DNA of 64,000 bases from Leeuwenhoekiella sp. (GTDB lineage: Bacteria > Bacteroidota > Bacteroidia > Flavobacteriales > Flavobacteriaceae): the NCBI GenBank assembly GCA_002708845.1, contig PAPI01000022.1, positions 310,001-374,000 of the forward strand, written 5' to 3'. Position 1 is the first letter of the stretch, and the number at the start of each line of letters is the position of its first letter. The notes below the pieces were generated by a model. It searched no databases. It worked only from the letters and a program-made list of their open reading frames with translations, and was not told the origin of the DNA. Below are positions 1 through 7,536 of the stretch, piece by piece. The translations under genes and the position numbers were made by a program.

Positions 1-34
1 TGTAGAGCGACTTTTAAGGTTAGGGTTTTATTTT

Positions 35-172
35 CTAATCAACTGCATCTTCCATAGCATCACCTACATCATCTGCGGCGTCTTCCACTTTGTCTTCGGT
101 TGATTCACGGCAACTGTAAAGTGTTGTCGCTAAGGTACCCATTAGGGCGAAAATTAAAATAAAACGTTTCAT
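35..172 (-). CDS. Small acidic lipoprotein, function unknown
   Basis: A 45-residue product. The start at 172 is chosen because it opens with a lipoprotein signal peptide: basic MKR, a hydrophobic stretch, and a lipobox ending LYSC with the lipidated Cys at residue 21. An upstream in-frame ATG at 232 would put 20 unrelated residues before the signal. The mature part is only about 24 residues, very acidic, and looks like a short amphipathic helix (repeated D/E-A-x-D pattern). Proteins of this shape (entericidin-like or small stress lipoproteins) are common in flavobacteria, but I do not recognise a named family. It lies downstream of a small membrane protein gene on the same strand. It may be at the end of the photolyase block transcript; this is inference. 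Confidence 0.6.
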   Translation of the reverse strand: MKRFILIFALMGTLATTLYSCRESTEDKVEDAADDVGDAMEDAVD

Positions 173-191
173 ACTTTTGGTTGTTAATTGG

Positions 192-350
192 TTAAAGACG
201 TCTACCTGTGGCCAATTTGTAAAGTATTGCAATTACTGCAAGTACTAACAAGATGTGGATTAAACTTCCTACAGATTCTCCAAAGCCAAAAAAGCCAACA
301 AGCCATCCGATAATTAAGATTACCACAATAAGCCAAATAATATCTCTCAT
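192..350 (-). CDS. lmo0937-like small membrane protein
   Basis: A 52-residue product made almost wholly of two hydrophobic segments (about residues 4-22 and 28-46) joined by a Gly-rich turn (GFFGFGESVG) and ending in a short basic tail. This matches the lmo0937 / DUF5670 family of tiny membrane proteins, whose role is unknown and which are often stress-related. The start at 350 is chosen over an upstream ATG at 419 because the family begins at the MRDIIW-type N-terminus and the extra 23 residues are not family-like. It is followed 19 bases later by the small lipoprotein gene and lies 85 bases downstream of the photolyase gene; that 85-base gap shows nothing recognisable. Confidence 0.65.
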   Translation of the reverse strand: MRDIIWLIVVILIIGWLVGFFGFGESVGSLIHILLVLAVIAILYKLATGRRL

Positions 351-435
351 AGTTATAAATATATTGGTTAGTAAACTAAAAGTAATGTAAGAAACTGAAG
401 CTACAAATTCGCTTAACATCGAATTAACTTGAAAA

Positions 436-1971
436 TCAGAAGTTTTGAGGATTCTTTATGATTTCCTGGGCTCTATCGACCAGGGCTTCTAAATCTTTTT
501 GATCTTTCTTTTCTAACATACTCATCATCACATTCATACGCTGATTGTCTTTAAAAAATTTTTGTTTTTCATACAGAAAATTCCAGTATAAACTGTTGAA
601 AGGGCACGCATTATCACTGGTTTTTTTAGAGACGCTGTAGGTGCAATCGCCGCAGTAATTGCTCATTTTATTGATGTAGCTTCCGCTGGAAACGTAGGGT
701 TTAGTAGCTACCAGTCCACCATCTGCAAACTGACTCATACCTCGGGTATTTGTGATTTCTACCCACTCGATTGCGTCTATATAAATCCCCAGATACCATT
801 CATCCACTTCATCAGGATGGGTTTGGGTAAGAAGTGCATAATTACCCGTAATCATAAGTCGCTGAATATGGTGTGCATAAGCGTGATCAAGGCTTTGCTT
901 GATGGCGTGATGCATACAGTTCATTTTGGTATCTGCGGTCCAGTAAAAATCGGGCAGTTTATTTTGGTTATCGAGTTTATTACTGCGTCGGTAACCCGGC
1001 ATTTTCATCCAGTACATCCCGCGCATATACTCGCGCCAGCCTAATATTTGACGAACAAAACCTTCAACCTGACTGATGTCAATTTCGTCTTTATGTTCGC
1101 GCCAGTGCTCGATTACTTTGTCAATTACTTCTTTGGGATGCAACATTTTGCTGTTCATTGCAAAACTCAGCCGGCTGTGGAAGAGGTATATCTCATTGGG
1201 ATCCATCGCGTCCTGATAGTCTCCAAAATGTAACAGTAAATTTTCGCAGAAATAATTAAGAACACTCAGGCAATCAGTACGGGAGGTAGGCCAGTTAAAG
1301 GAAGACGCATCAATATTACCTATTGTTTTGACGCCCGCCTCCTTAATTTGATCAAGCGTTTTTGTCACATCTTTACGGAAACCTCGTTCGTGCGGGATTT
1401 CGGGCTTCCCTTTCCACTTTTTCCGGTTGCTTTGGTCAAAGTTCCACTTTCCGCCCTCGGGATCTTTATCATTAACCATCATAATTTTATACTTCTTACG
1501 CATATCGCGGTAGAAATACTCCATCGTATAAGTCTTCTTCCCTTCGTAGAATTTCTCAAGGTCAGTACGTGAGGTCAGAAAATGTTCAGTGTCATAAGCT
1601 TCAGTTTCCAAATCCAGATCCTTGCAGAAGTCTTTCAATTGCTCATCCAGACGATATTCATCGGGTAATTGATATTCAAATTTTTCAATATCATGGGCTT
1701 TAATGAGTTTTTTAATGTTTTTAACCAGGTCCTGTTCGTTATCAGGGTGATCAATTTTAAAATAAATAACGCTCTTGCCGTGCTCTTCCAGCCATTTAGA
1801 AAAGTTGCGCATAGCCTCAAAAAAGGCTACCACCTTCTGAATATGATGTTTAACATAATCAGTTTCCTGGCGCATTTCGGCCATAAAATAGATGAGGTCT
1901 TTATCGTCCTGATCGTACCAGGAATGTTTATGATTGAGCTGGTCTCCCAGGATGAAGCGTAAGGTTTTCAA
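436..1971 (-). CDS. FeS-type (6-4) photolyase / cryptochrome-related protein
   Basis: A 511-residue member of the prokaryotic FeS-BCP family (PhrB/CryB type), which uses FAD and a [4Fe-4S] cluster to repair (6-4) photoproducts with light. The N-terminal MKTLRFILGDQL is the family hallmark. Four cysteines lie at 352, 440, 443 and 456, the same spacing as the cluster ligands reported for Agrobacterium PhrB (350, 438, 441, 454). A His pair at 367-368 sits where the active-site His of PhrB is expected. The ITNTRGMSQFADGG stretch and KPYVSSGSYINKMS stretch are typical of the FAD domain. It follows the DASH cryptochrome gene by 43 bases on the same strand, so the two are likely cotranscribed. Length is normal for the family. 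Assignment is firm; substrate specificity is from family knowledge. Confidence 0.93.
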   Translation of the reverse strand: MKTLRFILGDQLNHKHSWYDQDDKDLIYFMAEMRQETDYVKHHIQKVVAFFEAMRNFSKWLEEHGKSVIYFKIDHPDNEQDLVKNIKKLIKAHDIEKFEYQLPDEYRLDEQLKDFCKDLDLETEAYDTEHFLTSRTDLEKFYEGKKTYTMEYFYRDMRKKYKIMMVNDKDPEGGKWNFDQSNRKKWKGKPEIPHERGFRKDVTKTLDQIKEAGVKTIGNIDASSFNWPTSRTDCLSVLNYFCENLLLHFGDYQDAMDPNEIYLFHSRLSFAMNSKMLHPKEVIDKVIEHWREHKDEIDISQVEGFVRQILGWREYMRGMYWMKMPGYRRSNKLDNQNKLPDFYWTADTKMNCMHHAIKQSLDHAYAHHIQRLMITGNYALLTQTHPDEVDEWYLGIYIDAIEWVEITNTRGMSQFADGGLVATKPYVSSGSYINKMSNYCGDCTYSVSKKTSDNACPFNSLYWNFLYEKQKFFKDNQRMNVMMSMLEKKDQKDLEALVDRAQEIIKNPQNF

Positions 1972-2014
1972 AATCTAAAATGTTTACAGAGTCTTGTTTC
2001 GGCTTTATAGAGAA

Positions 2015-3310
2015 CTAATCGAATAAGGTTTTTTCTAACCAGAGATTGCGGTATTTACGATCGCTATCATAACGATCTGCCTGACTTTCTATATTGAATT
2101 TGCGATCGCGGGGATCATTGCCCACCCCGCTATTGTACAGCCAATTGCCATAATTGCTATGCACATCATAATCGATGAGCATACTTTCAAAATAGGCAGC
2201 GCCTATGCGCCAATCCTGTTGCAGTTCTTTGGCCCAAAAACTGGCAACATTCTGTCGGCCCCGGTTACTCATAAAGCCGGTGAGGGCTATCTCCTTCATA
2301 TTGGCATTTACAAAATCGTATTTTGTCCGGCCTTCAATCCACTCTTCGCGAGCCGCTTTGTTTTGACTCCAATTATAATCTTTGTTTAGGATTCCGCCTA
2401 AATGGAAAATTTTGGCTCCGTGTTTTAAAGAAACATATTTGAAAAAGTCACGCCAGTAGAGTTCAAAAATCAGCCAGTAGGTGCTGTCATTTTTGGTTTC
2501 TTCTTTTTCAAATTGCTTTACCTCATAGTAAATGGTTCGGGGCGAAATGCTTCCGTTGGCGAGCCAGGCCGAAAGTTTTGAGCTATATTCTTTGCCCACC
2601 AGACCATTGCGCGTTTTTTTATAACGTGCCAGATTTTTGGTTTCCCAAAAATAATGTTCAACACGCTTTAATGCCTGAAGTTCACCACCCTTAAACGGAA
2701 AAGCGGTTCGCTCGTCAACTTCAAAAGACTCTAGGCCTAATTCTTCAAGTGATGGAATGGCGGTTGTTTCACCCAGCAGATTTTCCGGATCCAGGGGTTG
2801 TACTTCTACAGTTTTCCGAATGTTGGCCTGCTTTTCACATTTCTTACGCCACTGCGTAAATACTTCGGGAATCTTATCAAAGGAAGGATAGGGTAAGTCT
2901 TCTGGATGAATGAGAAACTGATCGTAGGTTTCAATGAATTCTACAGATGCCGGGCAGTTTGTTTTAACTCCGTCAACAACCAGTCGCTCTTCAAAAGTCC
3001 ATTCTTTTTGAAGATAAACGTTCTCGATATTGTAAGTGTTGATGAGTTCAGGAAGTTTGACTTCAGGCTCTTCAGTATATACAAGTAATGTGATATTTAA
3101 TTTCTCGAGCTCACTACGCAGCTCATTAATAGTTTCACTAAGAAATTGAGCGCGGTATTTTTCGGTTTTTTTAAAACCAAAACGATCTGTTTTGAATTGT
3201 TTGGGGTCAAAAAAGTAAACAGCTAACAGCGGTTTTTTAGTTTGTGCGGCTTGAAACAAGCTCTGGTTATCCCGTGTTCTTAAGTCGTTTTTAAACCAGA
3301 CAATATTCAT
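2015..3310 (-). CDS. DASH-family cryptochrome / photolyase
   Basis: A 431-residue cryptochrome DASH. Residues 1-130 form the Rossmann-like antenna domain ([15 protein letters not shown] start), and residues 220-430 the FAD-binding helical domain. The stretch [12 protein letters not shown] (347-358), the DWRIGA motif and [13 protein letters not shown] (380-392), followed by GVGNDPR, are diagnostic for DASH rather than class I CPD photolyases. DASH proteins repair CPDs in single-stranded or loop DNA and may act in blue-light signalling. Its ATG overlaps the TGA of the upstream DUF2256 gene (ATGA), which suggests translational coupling. The FeS photolyase gene follows 43 bases downstream. The protein is at the short end of the family and has no long C-terminal extension. 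Confidence 0.93.
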   Translation of the reverse strand: MNIVWFKNDLRTRDNQSLFQAAQTKKPLLAVYFFDPKQFKTDRFGFKKTEKYRAQFLSETINELRSELEKLNITLLVYTEEPEVKLPELINTYNIENVYLQKEWTFEERLVVDGVKTNCPASVEFIETYDQFLIHPEDLPYPSFDKIPEVFTQWRKKCEKQANIRKTVEVQPLDPENLLGETTAIPSLEELGLESFEVDERTAFPFKGGELQALKRVEHYFWETKNLARYKKTRNGLVGKEYSSKLSAWLANGSISPRTIYYEVKQFEKEETKNDSTYWLIFELYWRDFFKYVSLKHGAKIFHLGGILNKDYNWSQNKAAREEWIEGRTKYDFVNANMKEIALTGFMSNRGRQNVASFWAKELQQDWRIGAAYFESMLIDYDVHSNYGNWLYNSGVGNDPRDRKFNIESQADRYDSDRKYRNLWLEKTLFD

Positions 3311-3450
3311 GTTTTTGATTTTGATCTGCGGCAGCGTTCACTGCAATATTTTACATCACCCCAATTTTGTTCCCATTTTTTTCTCCACGTAAAAGGTCTG
3401 CCGCAAGTAGCACAAATCTTTTGAGGAAGATGTGGTTTTTTATGAGCCAA
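3307..3450 (-). CDS. DUF2256 zinc-ribbon-like small protein (TTG start)
   Basis: A 47-residue product read from a TTG at 3450. Translation gives [18 protein letters not shown], then WRKKW, then [10 protein letters not shown], the full DUF2256 family pattern. Cys 13, 16, 36 and 40 (CxxC and CxxxC) could bind one zinc. No in-frame ATG exists between the upstream in-frame stop and this TTG, and the family begins with MAHKKP, so the TTG start is well supported. The gene overlaps the 3' end of the flavin reductase gene by 11 bases, and its TGA overlaps the ATG of the DASH gene. I recall DUF2256 genes occurring beside photolyase/cryptochrome genes in other bacteria, but the function is unknown. Confidence 0.88.
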   Translation of the reverse strand: MAHKKPHLPQKICATCGRPFTWRKKWEQNWGDVKYCSERCRRSKSKT

Positions 3451-4087
3451 GGTCAGAGAGGGATCTTACGTTTTCATTGGGCTTAGCGTAAGAAAAACGG
3501 TTTAATATCTGCGGAAGGGCATAGCCATCAAGACCATCAATACAAACGGTTTGTGCAGTTTCCAGATTAAGCCAGCCATCTTCAGCCTGAATTTCTTTAT
3601 CTACGTATATGTGTTTGATCGCACCAATGATAAAGTGACAATCGTTTTCTTTGATGAAATATTCATTTACAAATTCGCAGCCTAATTTTACCCGGCTTTG
3701 TTTTACATAAGGGGCTTTAAAGTCGTCCAGATATTCTTCAGTAAGCAGGGTTTTTTCAAATTCTGAAACGCCGCCTTCATACTTTGCAGAAGTGCGATGC
3801 GCTTCTCTGATGAAGTTTTGATTTACATGATTTACTGTAAAAACGCCGGTTTTTGAGATATTATCGTAGGTATTGCGCTTAACCGTATTGGGTCTTAATA
3901 TAAAACTGAGCAGCGGTGGGTTGCTCCCTAAGTGCGTTACCGAGCTAAAAATGGCCACATTGGTAATGCCATCTTCAGAAATTGTTCCTAACAGATTTGC
4001 AGACTTAAAGCCTGTGCAACTATTTATAAAGTGAGCACGGTATCGGGAGGACAGGTTTTCAAGGTCCTGAGCATTATAATGTTTCAT
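3440..4087 (-). CDS. Flavin reductase family protein (FMN-binding split barrel)
   Basis: A 215-residue protein of the flavin reductase-like (DIM6/NTAB, RutF-related) family. The central pattern, [26 protein letters not shown] followed by [13 protein letters not shown] and then FTVNHVN, is the FMN-binding split-barrel core. Such proteins bind FMN and either reduce flavin with NAD(P)H or act as flavin-binding oxidoreductases. It is the first gene of the photolyase block and overlaps DUF2256 by 11 bases, so a role in supplying or keeping reduced flavin for the two FAD-dependent photolyases is an attractive inference. A hairpin with a T-run abuts its ATG directly, which is unusual. Which electron donor it uses cannot be read from the sequence. 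Confidence 0.85.
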   Translation of the reverse strand: MKHYNAQDLENLSSRYRAHFINSCTGFKSANLLGTISEDGITNVAIFSSVTHLGSNPPLLSFILRPNTVKRNTYDNISKTGVFTVNHVNQNFIREAHRTSAKYEGGVSEFEKTLLTEEYLDDFKAPYVKQSRVKLGCEFVNEYFIKENDCHFIIGAIKHIYVDKEIQAEDGWLNLETAQTVCIDGLDGYALPQILNRFSYAKPNENVRSLSDLGS

Positions 4088-4118
4088 AAAAAAAGGGTCA
4101 ATTTAGGAACTGACCCTT
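4088..4118 (-). terminator. Hairpin plus T-run abutting a start codon
   Basis: An 8-bp perfect stem (4093-4100 with 4111-4118) with a 10-base loop, followed on the minus strand by a run of T that ends at the ATG of the flavin reductase gene (4087). It has the form of an intrinsic terminator for the upstream Old Yellow Enzyme gene (stop at 4182). Its position directly against the next start codon means transcripts of the photolyase operon must either start at or after the hairpin or pass through it. Confidence 0.55.
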
Positions 4119-4181
4119 AAATTAGTTTATGTTAAGGCATTAAGCTGTTAACATTAAATGAAATAACATAACATTTAGATA

Positions 4182-5294
4182 TTAAGCTTCCTGCTTTTCA
4201 GGCTGGTAAGCCGGGTAATCTGTATATCCTTTAGAGCCCTGAGTATAGAAAGTGTCTTCATCCCACTGGGCCATCGGAGCATTAATTGCGAAGCGTTCCG
4301 GTAAATCTGGATTTGAAATGAAGAGCTTACCAAAAGCAACTAAATCAGCATTACCTTCTTCAATAACAGCGTTCCCAGTTTCCTGATCAAAGCCTGCGTT
4401 AATCATTAAATTCCCATTGTAGCGGGGTCTGTAGCGTTTTGCAATTTCAGTAACCAAAAAGTCAATGTCACTCACATCTGTAAAAGGTTCTGATAAATGC
4501 AAATAGGCTAAATCATAGTGATTAAGCCGCTCAATGATGTGATCAAAAGTGGGTATGGTCTCTTCAGTGGCTTCAATGCCGAAAGTTCCGTTTAGTGAGG
4601 GGTTGAGGCGCACACCAATTCGGTTTTCAGGCCAGATTTCTTTTACCTTATCCAAAGTTTCAAAGAAAAATCGCGCTCGGTTTTCAATTGATCCGCCGTA
4701 TTGATCTTCTCTTAAGTTTGATTTTTTATTAAAGAACTGATGAAATAAATAGCCGTTTGAACTGTGTATTTCGATGCCGTCAAAGCCAGCTTCCTTTGCA
4801 TTTTTTGCGGCGTGAACAAATTCCTGCTGGGTTTCTTCTATCTCTTCAGGCGTCATAGCTTTTGGCTCAACTGTGTCTTTAAAACCTTGAGGCGTATAGG
4901 ATTTTGCATTGGGGTTTACTGCACTTGGAGCCAAAGGTTTTTTTCCATCGTGAAAATCAGGATGAGACATGCGTCCTACGTGCCAAAGCTGAATAACGAT
5001 TTTTCCGCCTTTGTCGTGTACAGCGTCAACAACTTTTTTCCAGCCTGCGACCTGAGCTTTATTGTAGATGCCGGCTGTATAAATATATCCTACGGCACGC
5101 TCAGATACCTGAGATCCTTCTGTAATGATAAGTCCGGCTCCGGCACGTTGGGTATAGTATTCTACATGTAAATCAGTAGGTGCTGTGTCTGGATTATCTG
5201 CCCGACTGCGGGTCATAGGAGCCATAACCACTCTGTTTTTTAGGGTGATGGCGCCCAAATTATAGGATTCTAGTAACGGTTGATTGGTTTTCAT
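4182..5294 (-). CDS. Old Yellow Enzyme family alkene reductase
   Basis: A 370-residue FMN-dependent ene-reductase (NemA/OYE family) that reduces activated C=C bonds and nitro compounds with NAD(P)H. The start at 5294 gives MKTNQPLLESYNLGAITLKNR, the usual N-terminus; an ATG at 5345 would add 17 residues unlike the family. His177 and Asn180 (in HSSNGYLF) are the substrate-anchoring pair and Tyr182 lies next to them. The REDQYGGSIENRARF stretch (195-209) and IGVRLNPS are standard FMN/phosphate-binding segments. It stands alone, 95 bases upstream of the flavin reductase. A perfect palindrome at 5367-5386 upstream of it could be an operator. Function is firm at family level; the physiological substrate is unknown. 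Confidence 0.93.
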   Translation of the reverse strand: MKTNQPLLESYNLGAITLKNRVVMAPMTRSRADNPDTAPTDLHVEYYTQRAGAGLIITEGSQVSERAVGYIYTAGIYNKAQVAGWKKVVDAVHDKGGKIVIQLWHVGRMSHPDFHDGKKPLAPSAVNPNAKSYTPQGFKDTVEPKAMTPEEIEETQQEFVHAAKNAKEAGFDGIEIHSSNGYLFHQFFNKKSNLREDQYGGSIENRARFFFETLDKVKEIWPENRIGVRLNPSLNGTFGIEATEETIPTFDHIIERLNHYDLAYLHLSEPFTDVSDIDFLVTEIAKRYRPRYNGNLMINAGFDQETGNAVIEEGNADLVAFGKLFISNPDLPERFAINAPMAQWDEDTFYTQGSKGYTDYPAYQPEKQEA

Positions 5295-5366
5295 AATTAT
5301 TGTTTTTTTATGATGAAGCATTAGAACCCCATCCTTGTATTGCATTTAATAGTCTATAAATTAATG

Positions 5367-5386
5367 CAGCCTGACATTACAGGCTG
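5367..5386. repeat. Palindrome upstream of the Old Yellow Enzyme gene
   Basis: Two 7-base arms, CAGCCTG and CAGGCTG, separated by 6 bases. It lies about 73 bases upstream of the ATG at 5294. There is no T-run on either side, so a regulator-binding site is more likely than a terminator. OYE genes are often controlled by TetR- or MarR-type repressors that bind such palindromes, but no regulator gene lies nearby. The rest of the 235-base gap (5295-5529) shows nothing else clear. Confidence 0.35.
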
Positions 5387-5529
5387 TTAAACGTTTGGTA
5401 AAATGAAAAAGTACAAGGATTTTGCGGCTGTGCCTTAGGAGGTAAAGATGCAACTGGGCTATATTAAAACAGGGATGTGTTCTTTTAAAAGAGGCATATA
5501 CCTGTTGCTTTTTAGAAAAGAAATACTGT

Positions 5530-5964
5530 CTAATCGTCAATATTTTGACGCATTTCCTGTTGGCGCATAGGCATTTGATCTATGGCTTCAAAAAACACTT
5601 TGGGTTCAGTATGCAGGGGCTTTTGAAGTTTAACACCCCCATCTTTCCCTATGAGGGTGATGCCTTCGTAGGTTTGAGGGATGTTGTATTTTTTACGCAA
5701 AGGGGCAATATGATAACTGGGAATCACTTTAAGATCTTTGTCCAATAATCTTCCTTTAGACAATGCGAAAAGAAGAATATTACGGTCGTCAAGCTTTTTT
5801 GCTGAACTTTTGAAATTATCCCATTGAGCTACAAAAGCTTCATCTTTTAAATTTTGAGTAGAAAACACCAGAATGCGGTTACGCCATTTGAGTTTTGAAA
5901 AATCTTCCTGAGCAGCAGCACTCATGGAGAACAGGACTAAAGCAAGGTTGGTAAAGGTTTTCAT
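5530..5964 (-). CDS. DUF4174 domain protein, exported
   Basis: A 144-residue protein with an N-terminal signal peptide (MKTFTNLALVLFSMSAAAQ, cleavage likely after AAA-Q) and the DUF4174 domain: LKWRNRILVFS near the start, GITLIGKDGGVKL near residue 107, and a C-terminal IDQMPMRQQEMR that is diagnostic. The family is thioredoxin-like in outline but lacks a CxxC here, so it is not an obvious redox enzyme. Its ATG overlaps the stop of msrA by one base (TAATG), so the pair is translationally coupled and both products go to the envelope. Its function is unknown; the pairing suggests a link to oxidative damage of envelope proteins. Confidence 0.85.
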   Translation of the reverse strand: MKTFTNLALVLFSMSAAAQEDFSKLKWRNRILVFSTQNLKDEAFVAQWDNFKSSAKKLDDRNILLFALSKGRLLDKDLKVIPSYHIAPLRKKYNIPQTYEGITLIGKDGGVKLQKPLHTEPKVFFEAIDQMPMRQQEMRQNIDD

Positions 5965-6626
5965 TAGTGTGCGTTGTCTTTTAAAAGTTCTGGGAATTGC
6001 TTTTTAAATCGATTATAGCGTGGTATGGATACACCTTGAATATAAGGGTCTCCCGGATTTTTTTCTTCATAATCCTGATGGTAAGCCTCGGCCTTCCAAA
6101 ACTCTCTGAAGGGTAATACCTGGGTTACGATTTCACCATCATAAGCCTGTTTGTTAAGTTGCTTTATGGTATTTTCAATGATCTCTTTTTCCTGCGCATT
6201 TTGATAAAAGGCGATAGAACGATACTGCCTGCCACGATCTGGTCCCTGGCGATTTAGGGTTGTGGGATCTTGGGAGCCGAAAAACACCTTAACCAGCGTT
6301 TGATAGCTTATCACCTTAGGATCGTAGAAGACCTCTACTGCCTCGGCATGATTGGTTTTGCCGTAACTAACTTGCCGATAGGTAGGATTTTGCTCGGTAC
6401 CGCCGCTATAGCCGCTAATGACTTCGTTGACACCTTTAAGGCTTTCAAATATGGCTTCAACACACCAAAAACAACCGCTCGCAAAATAAGCGCGCTTATA
6501 GCCGTTTACGGGTTGCGTTTGCACTGGATCAAGCAGAGCCATTTGTTTGTCTGACTCATTTCCGGTGTTTGCATTTTTGCACGAAATGAGCAAAATCGCA
6601 AAGGCTAGAAAACTAAATAATCTCAT
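5964..6626 (-). CDS. msrA: Peptide-methionine (S)-S-oxide reductase, lipoprotein form
   Basis: A 220-residue MsrA that reduces methionine-S-sulfoxide in damaged proteins. The catalytic GCFWC motif lies at 51-55, with Cys52 as nucleophile. SGYSGGTEQNPTYRQVSYGKTNHAEAV and YHQDYEEKNP follow as in the family. The N-terminus is a lipoprotein signal peptide with lipobox LISC and lipidated Cys16, so this copy acts in the periplasm or on a membrane surface, not in the cytosol. There is no extra C-terminal cysteine pair after the YIQGVSIPRYNRF segment, so recycling may use Cys55 or an outside thiol. It is coupled to the downstream DUF4174 gene. No msrB is adjacent. Confidence 0.95.
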   Translation of the reverse strand: MRLFSFLAFAILLISCKNANTGNESDKQMALLDPVQTQPVNGYKRAYFASGCFWCVEAIFESLKGVNEVISGYSGGTEQNPTYRQVSYGKTNHAEAVEVFYDPKVISYQTLVKVFFGSQDPTTLNRQGPDRGRQYRSIAFYQNAQEKEIIENTIKQLNKQAYDGEIVTQVLPFREFWKAEAYHQDYEEKNPGDPYIQGVSIPRYNRFKKQFPELLKDNAH

Positions 6627-6704
6627 GAGTTGGGAATTTCACTAAAATTAAGAGAATTCTCGCAGGCAAGCTGCTAACAGCCTGTTAAACTAGTTAGATA
6701 GACA

Positions 6705-6733
6705 TAAAAAAAGCCCCGAATTTCGGAGCTTTT
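6705..6733 (-). terminator. Intrinsic terminator after the zinc-ribbon-family gene
   Basis: On the minus strand an A-rich/GCTCCGAA arm pairs with TTCGGGGC (one G-U pair) and is followed by seven T. It lies 23 bases after the stop of the gene ending at 6756 and before msrA. Confidence 0.8.
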
Positions 6734-6755
6734 AATAATGTATTTTTAGGATGAA

Positions 6756-7535
6756 TTAGATTTTAGCAAAAATCTCTTCCATTTTTTCCTGTTCTTCCCG
6801 AGCAAGCTCTTCATCTACCAGGATACGACCGCTGTGCTCGTCTGTGATGATTTTCTTACGGCCAGCAATTTCTACCTGTACCTGTGGAGGTATGGTAAAG
6901 AAAGAACCTCCTGAAGCACCACGCTCAATAGCAACAACAGCAAGGCCGTTGCGAACGTTAGAACGAATACGCTTATAAGCTTTAACTAAACGCTCATCAA
7001 TCGTTTCCTCATAGCTCTCACTTTTAGCAAGTAATGCCTCTTCCTCTTTCTGAGTTTCAGCAAGTATTTCTTCAAGCTCGTCTTTTTTATGTTTAAGGTG
7101 GGCTTTACGCTCCTCAACACGTTCTTTGGTGCTGTCGATTACTTCATTTTTCTGCTCAATCTGTGCACGGAACTCGCGAATATTTTTCTCAGCAAGTTGA
7201 ATTTCTAATTCCTGAAATTCAATTTCTTTACTCAATGAGTTGTACTCACGGTTGTTTCGTACATTCTTTTGTTGCTCAGTGTATTTCTTGATAGCCGCTT
7301 TAGCGTCTTCAATTAAAATCTTCTTAGCCTTGATTTGATCATCTATAAGGCCTAATTCACCTCCTAATTTTTCAAGTCGGGTATTTAATCCCGCAACTTC
7401 ATCTTCAAGATCTTCAACTTCCAAAGGAAGCTCTCCACGCACGTTGCGTATGGTATCGACGCGTGAATGTATCAGTTGCAAATCATATAATGCTCTGAGT
7501 TTTTCTTCAACGGTCGCTTCGTTCTTTTTTGCCAT
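6756..7535 (-). CDS. Coiled-coil zinc-ribbon-family protein lacking its cysteines
   Basis: A 259-residue protein: a long antiparallel coiled coil (about residues 40-180) and a C-terminal domain homologous to the C4-type zinc ribbon of the CT398/CdsZ-like family. In the family the C-terminal domain reads A-CGGC and later CEHCGR. Here the equivalent positions are Ser208, Ser211, Asp232 and Ser235 (ASGGS, TDEHSGR), so all four zinc ligands are gone while the flanking PPQ and GRILVD sequence is kept. The start at 7535 (MAKKNEATVEEKL) is chosen over an ATG at 7586 because the latter overlaps nif3 and adds 17 unrelated residues. It follows nif3 after a single base, so the two are cotranscribed. The role is unknown. 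Confidence 0.85.
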   Translation of the reverse strand: MAKKNEATVEEKLRALYDLQLIHSRVDTIRNVRGELPLEVEDLEDEVAGLNTRLEKLGGELGLIDDQIKAKKILIEDAKAAIKKYTEQQKNVRNNREYNSLSKEIEFQELEIQLAEKNIREFRAQIEQKNEVIDSTKERVEERKAHLKHKKDELEEILAETQKEEEALLAKSESYEETIDERLVKAYKRIRSNVRNGLAVVAIERGASGGSFFTIPPQVQVEIAGRKKIITDEHSGRILVDEELAREEQEKMEEIFAKI

Positions 7536-7536
7536 A

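Noticed and set aside
4764-5171. A 135-codon plus-strand frame opposite the Old Yellow Enzyme gene
   Set aside because: It is a Cys/Phe-rich shadow of a well-conserved gene.
5448-5570. A 40-codon plus-strand frame with a perfect AGGAGG six bases before its ATG
   Set aside because: Its second half lies antisense inside the DUF4174 gene, it resembles no family, and Shine-Dalgarno sequences carry little weight in this phylum.
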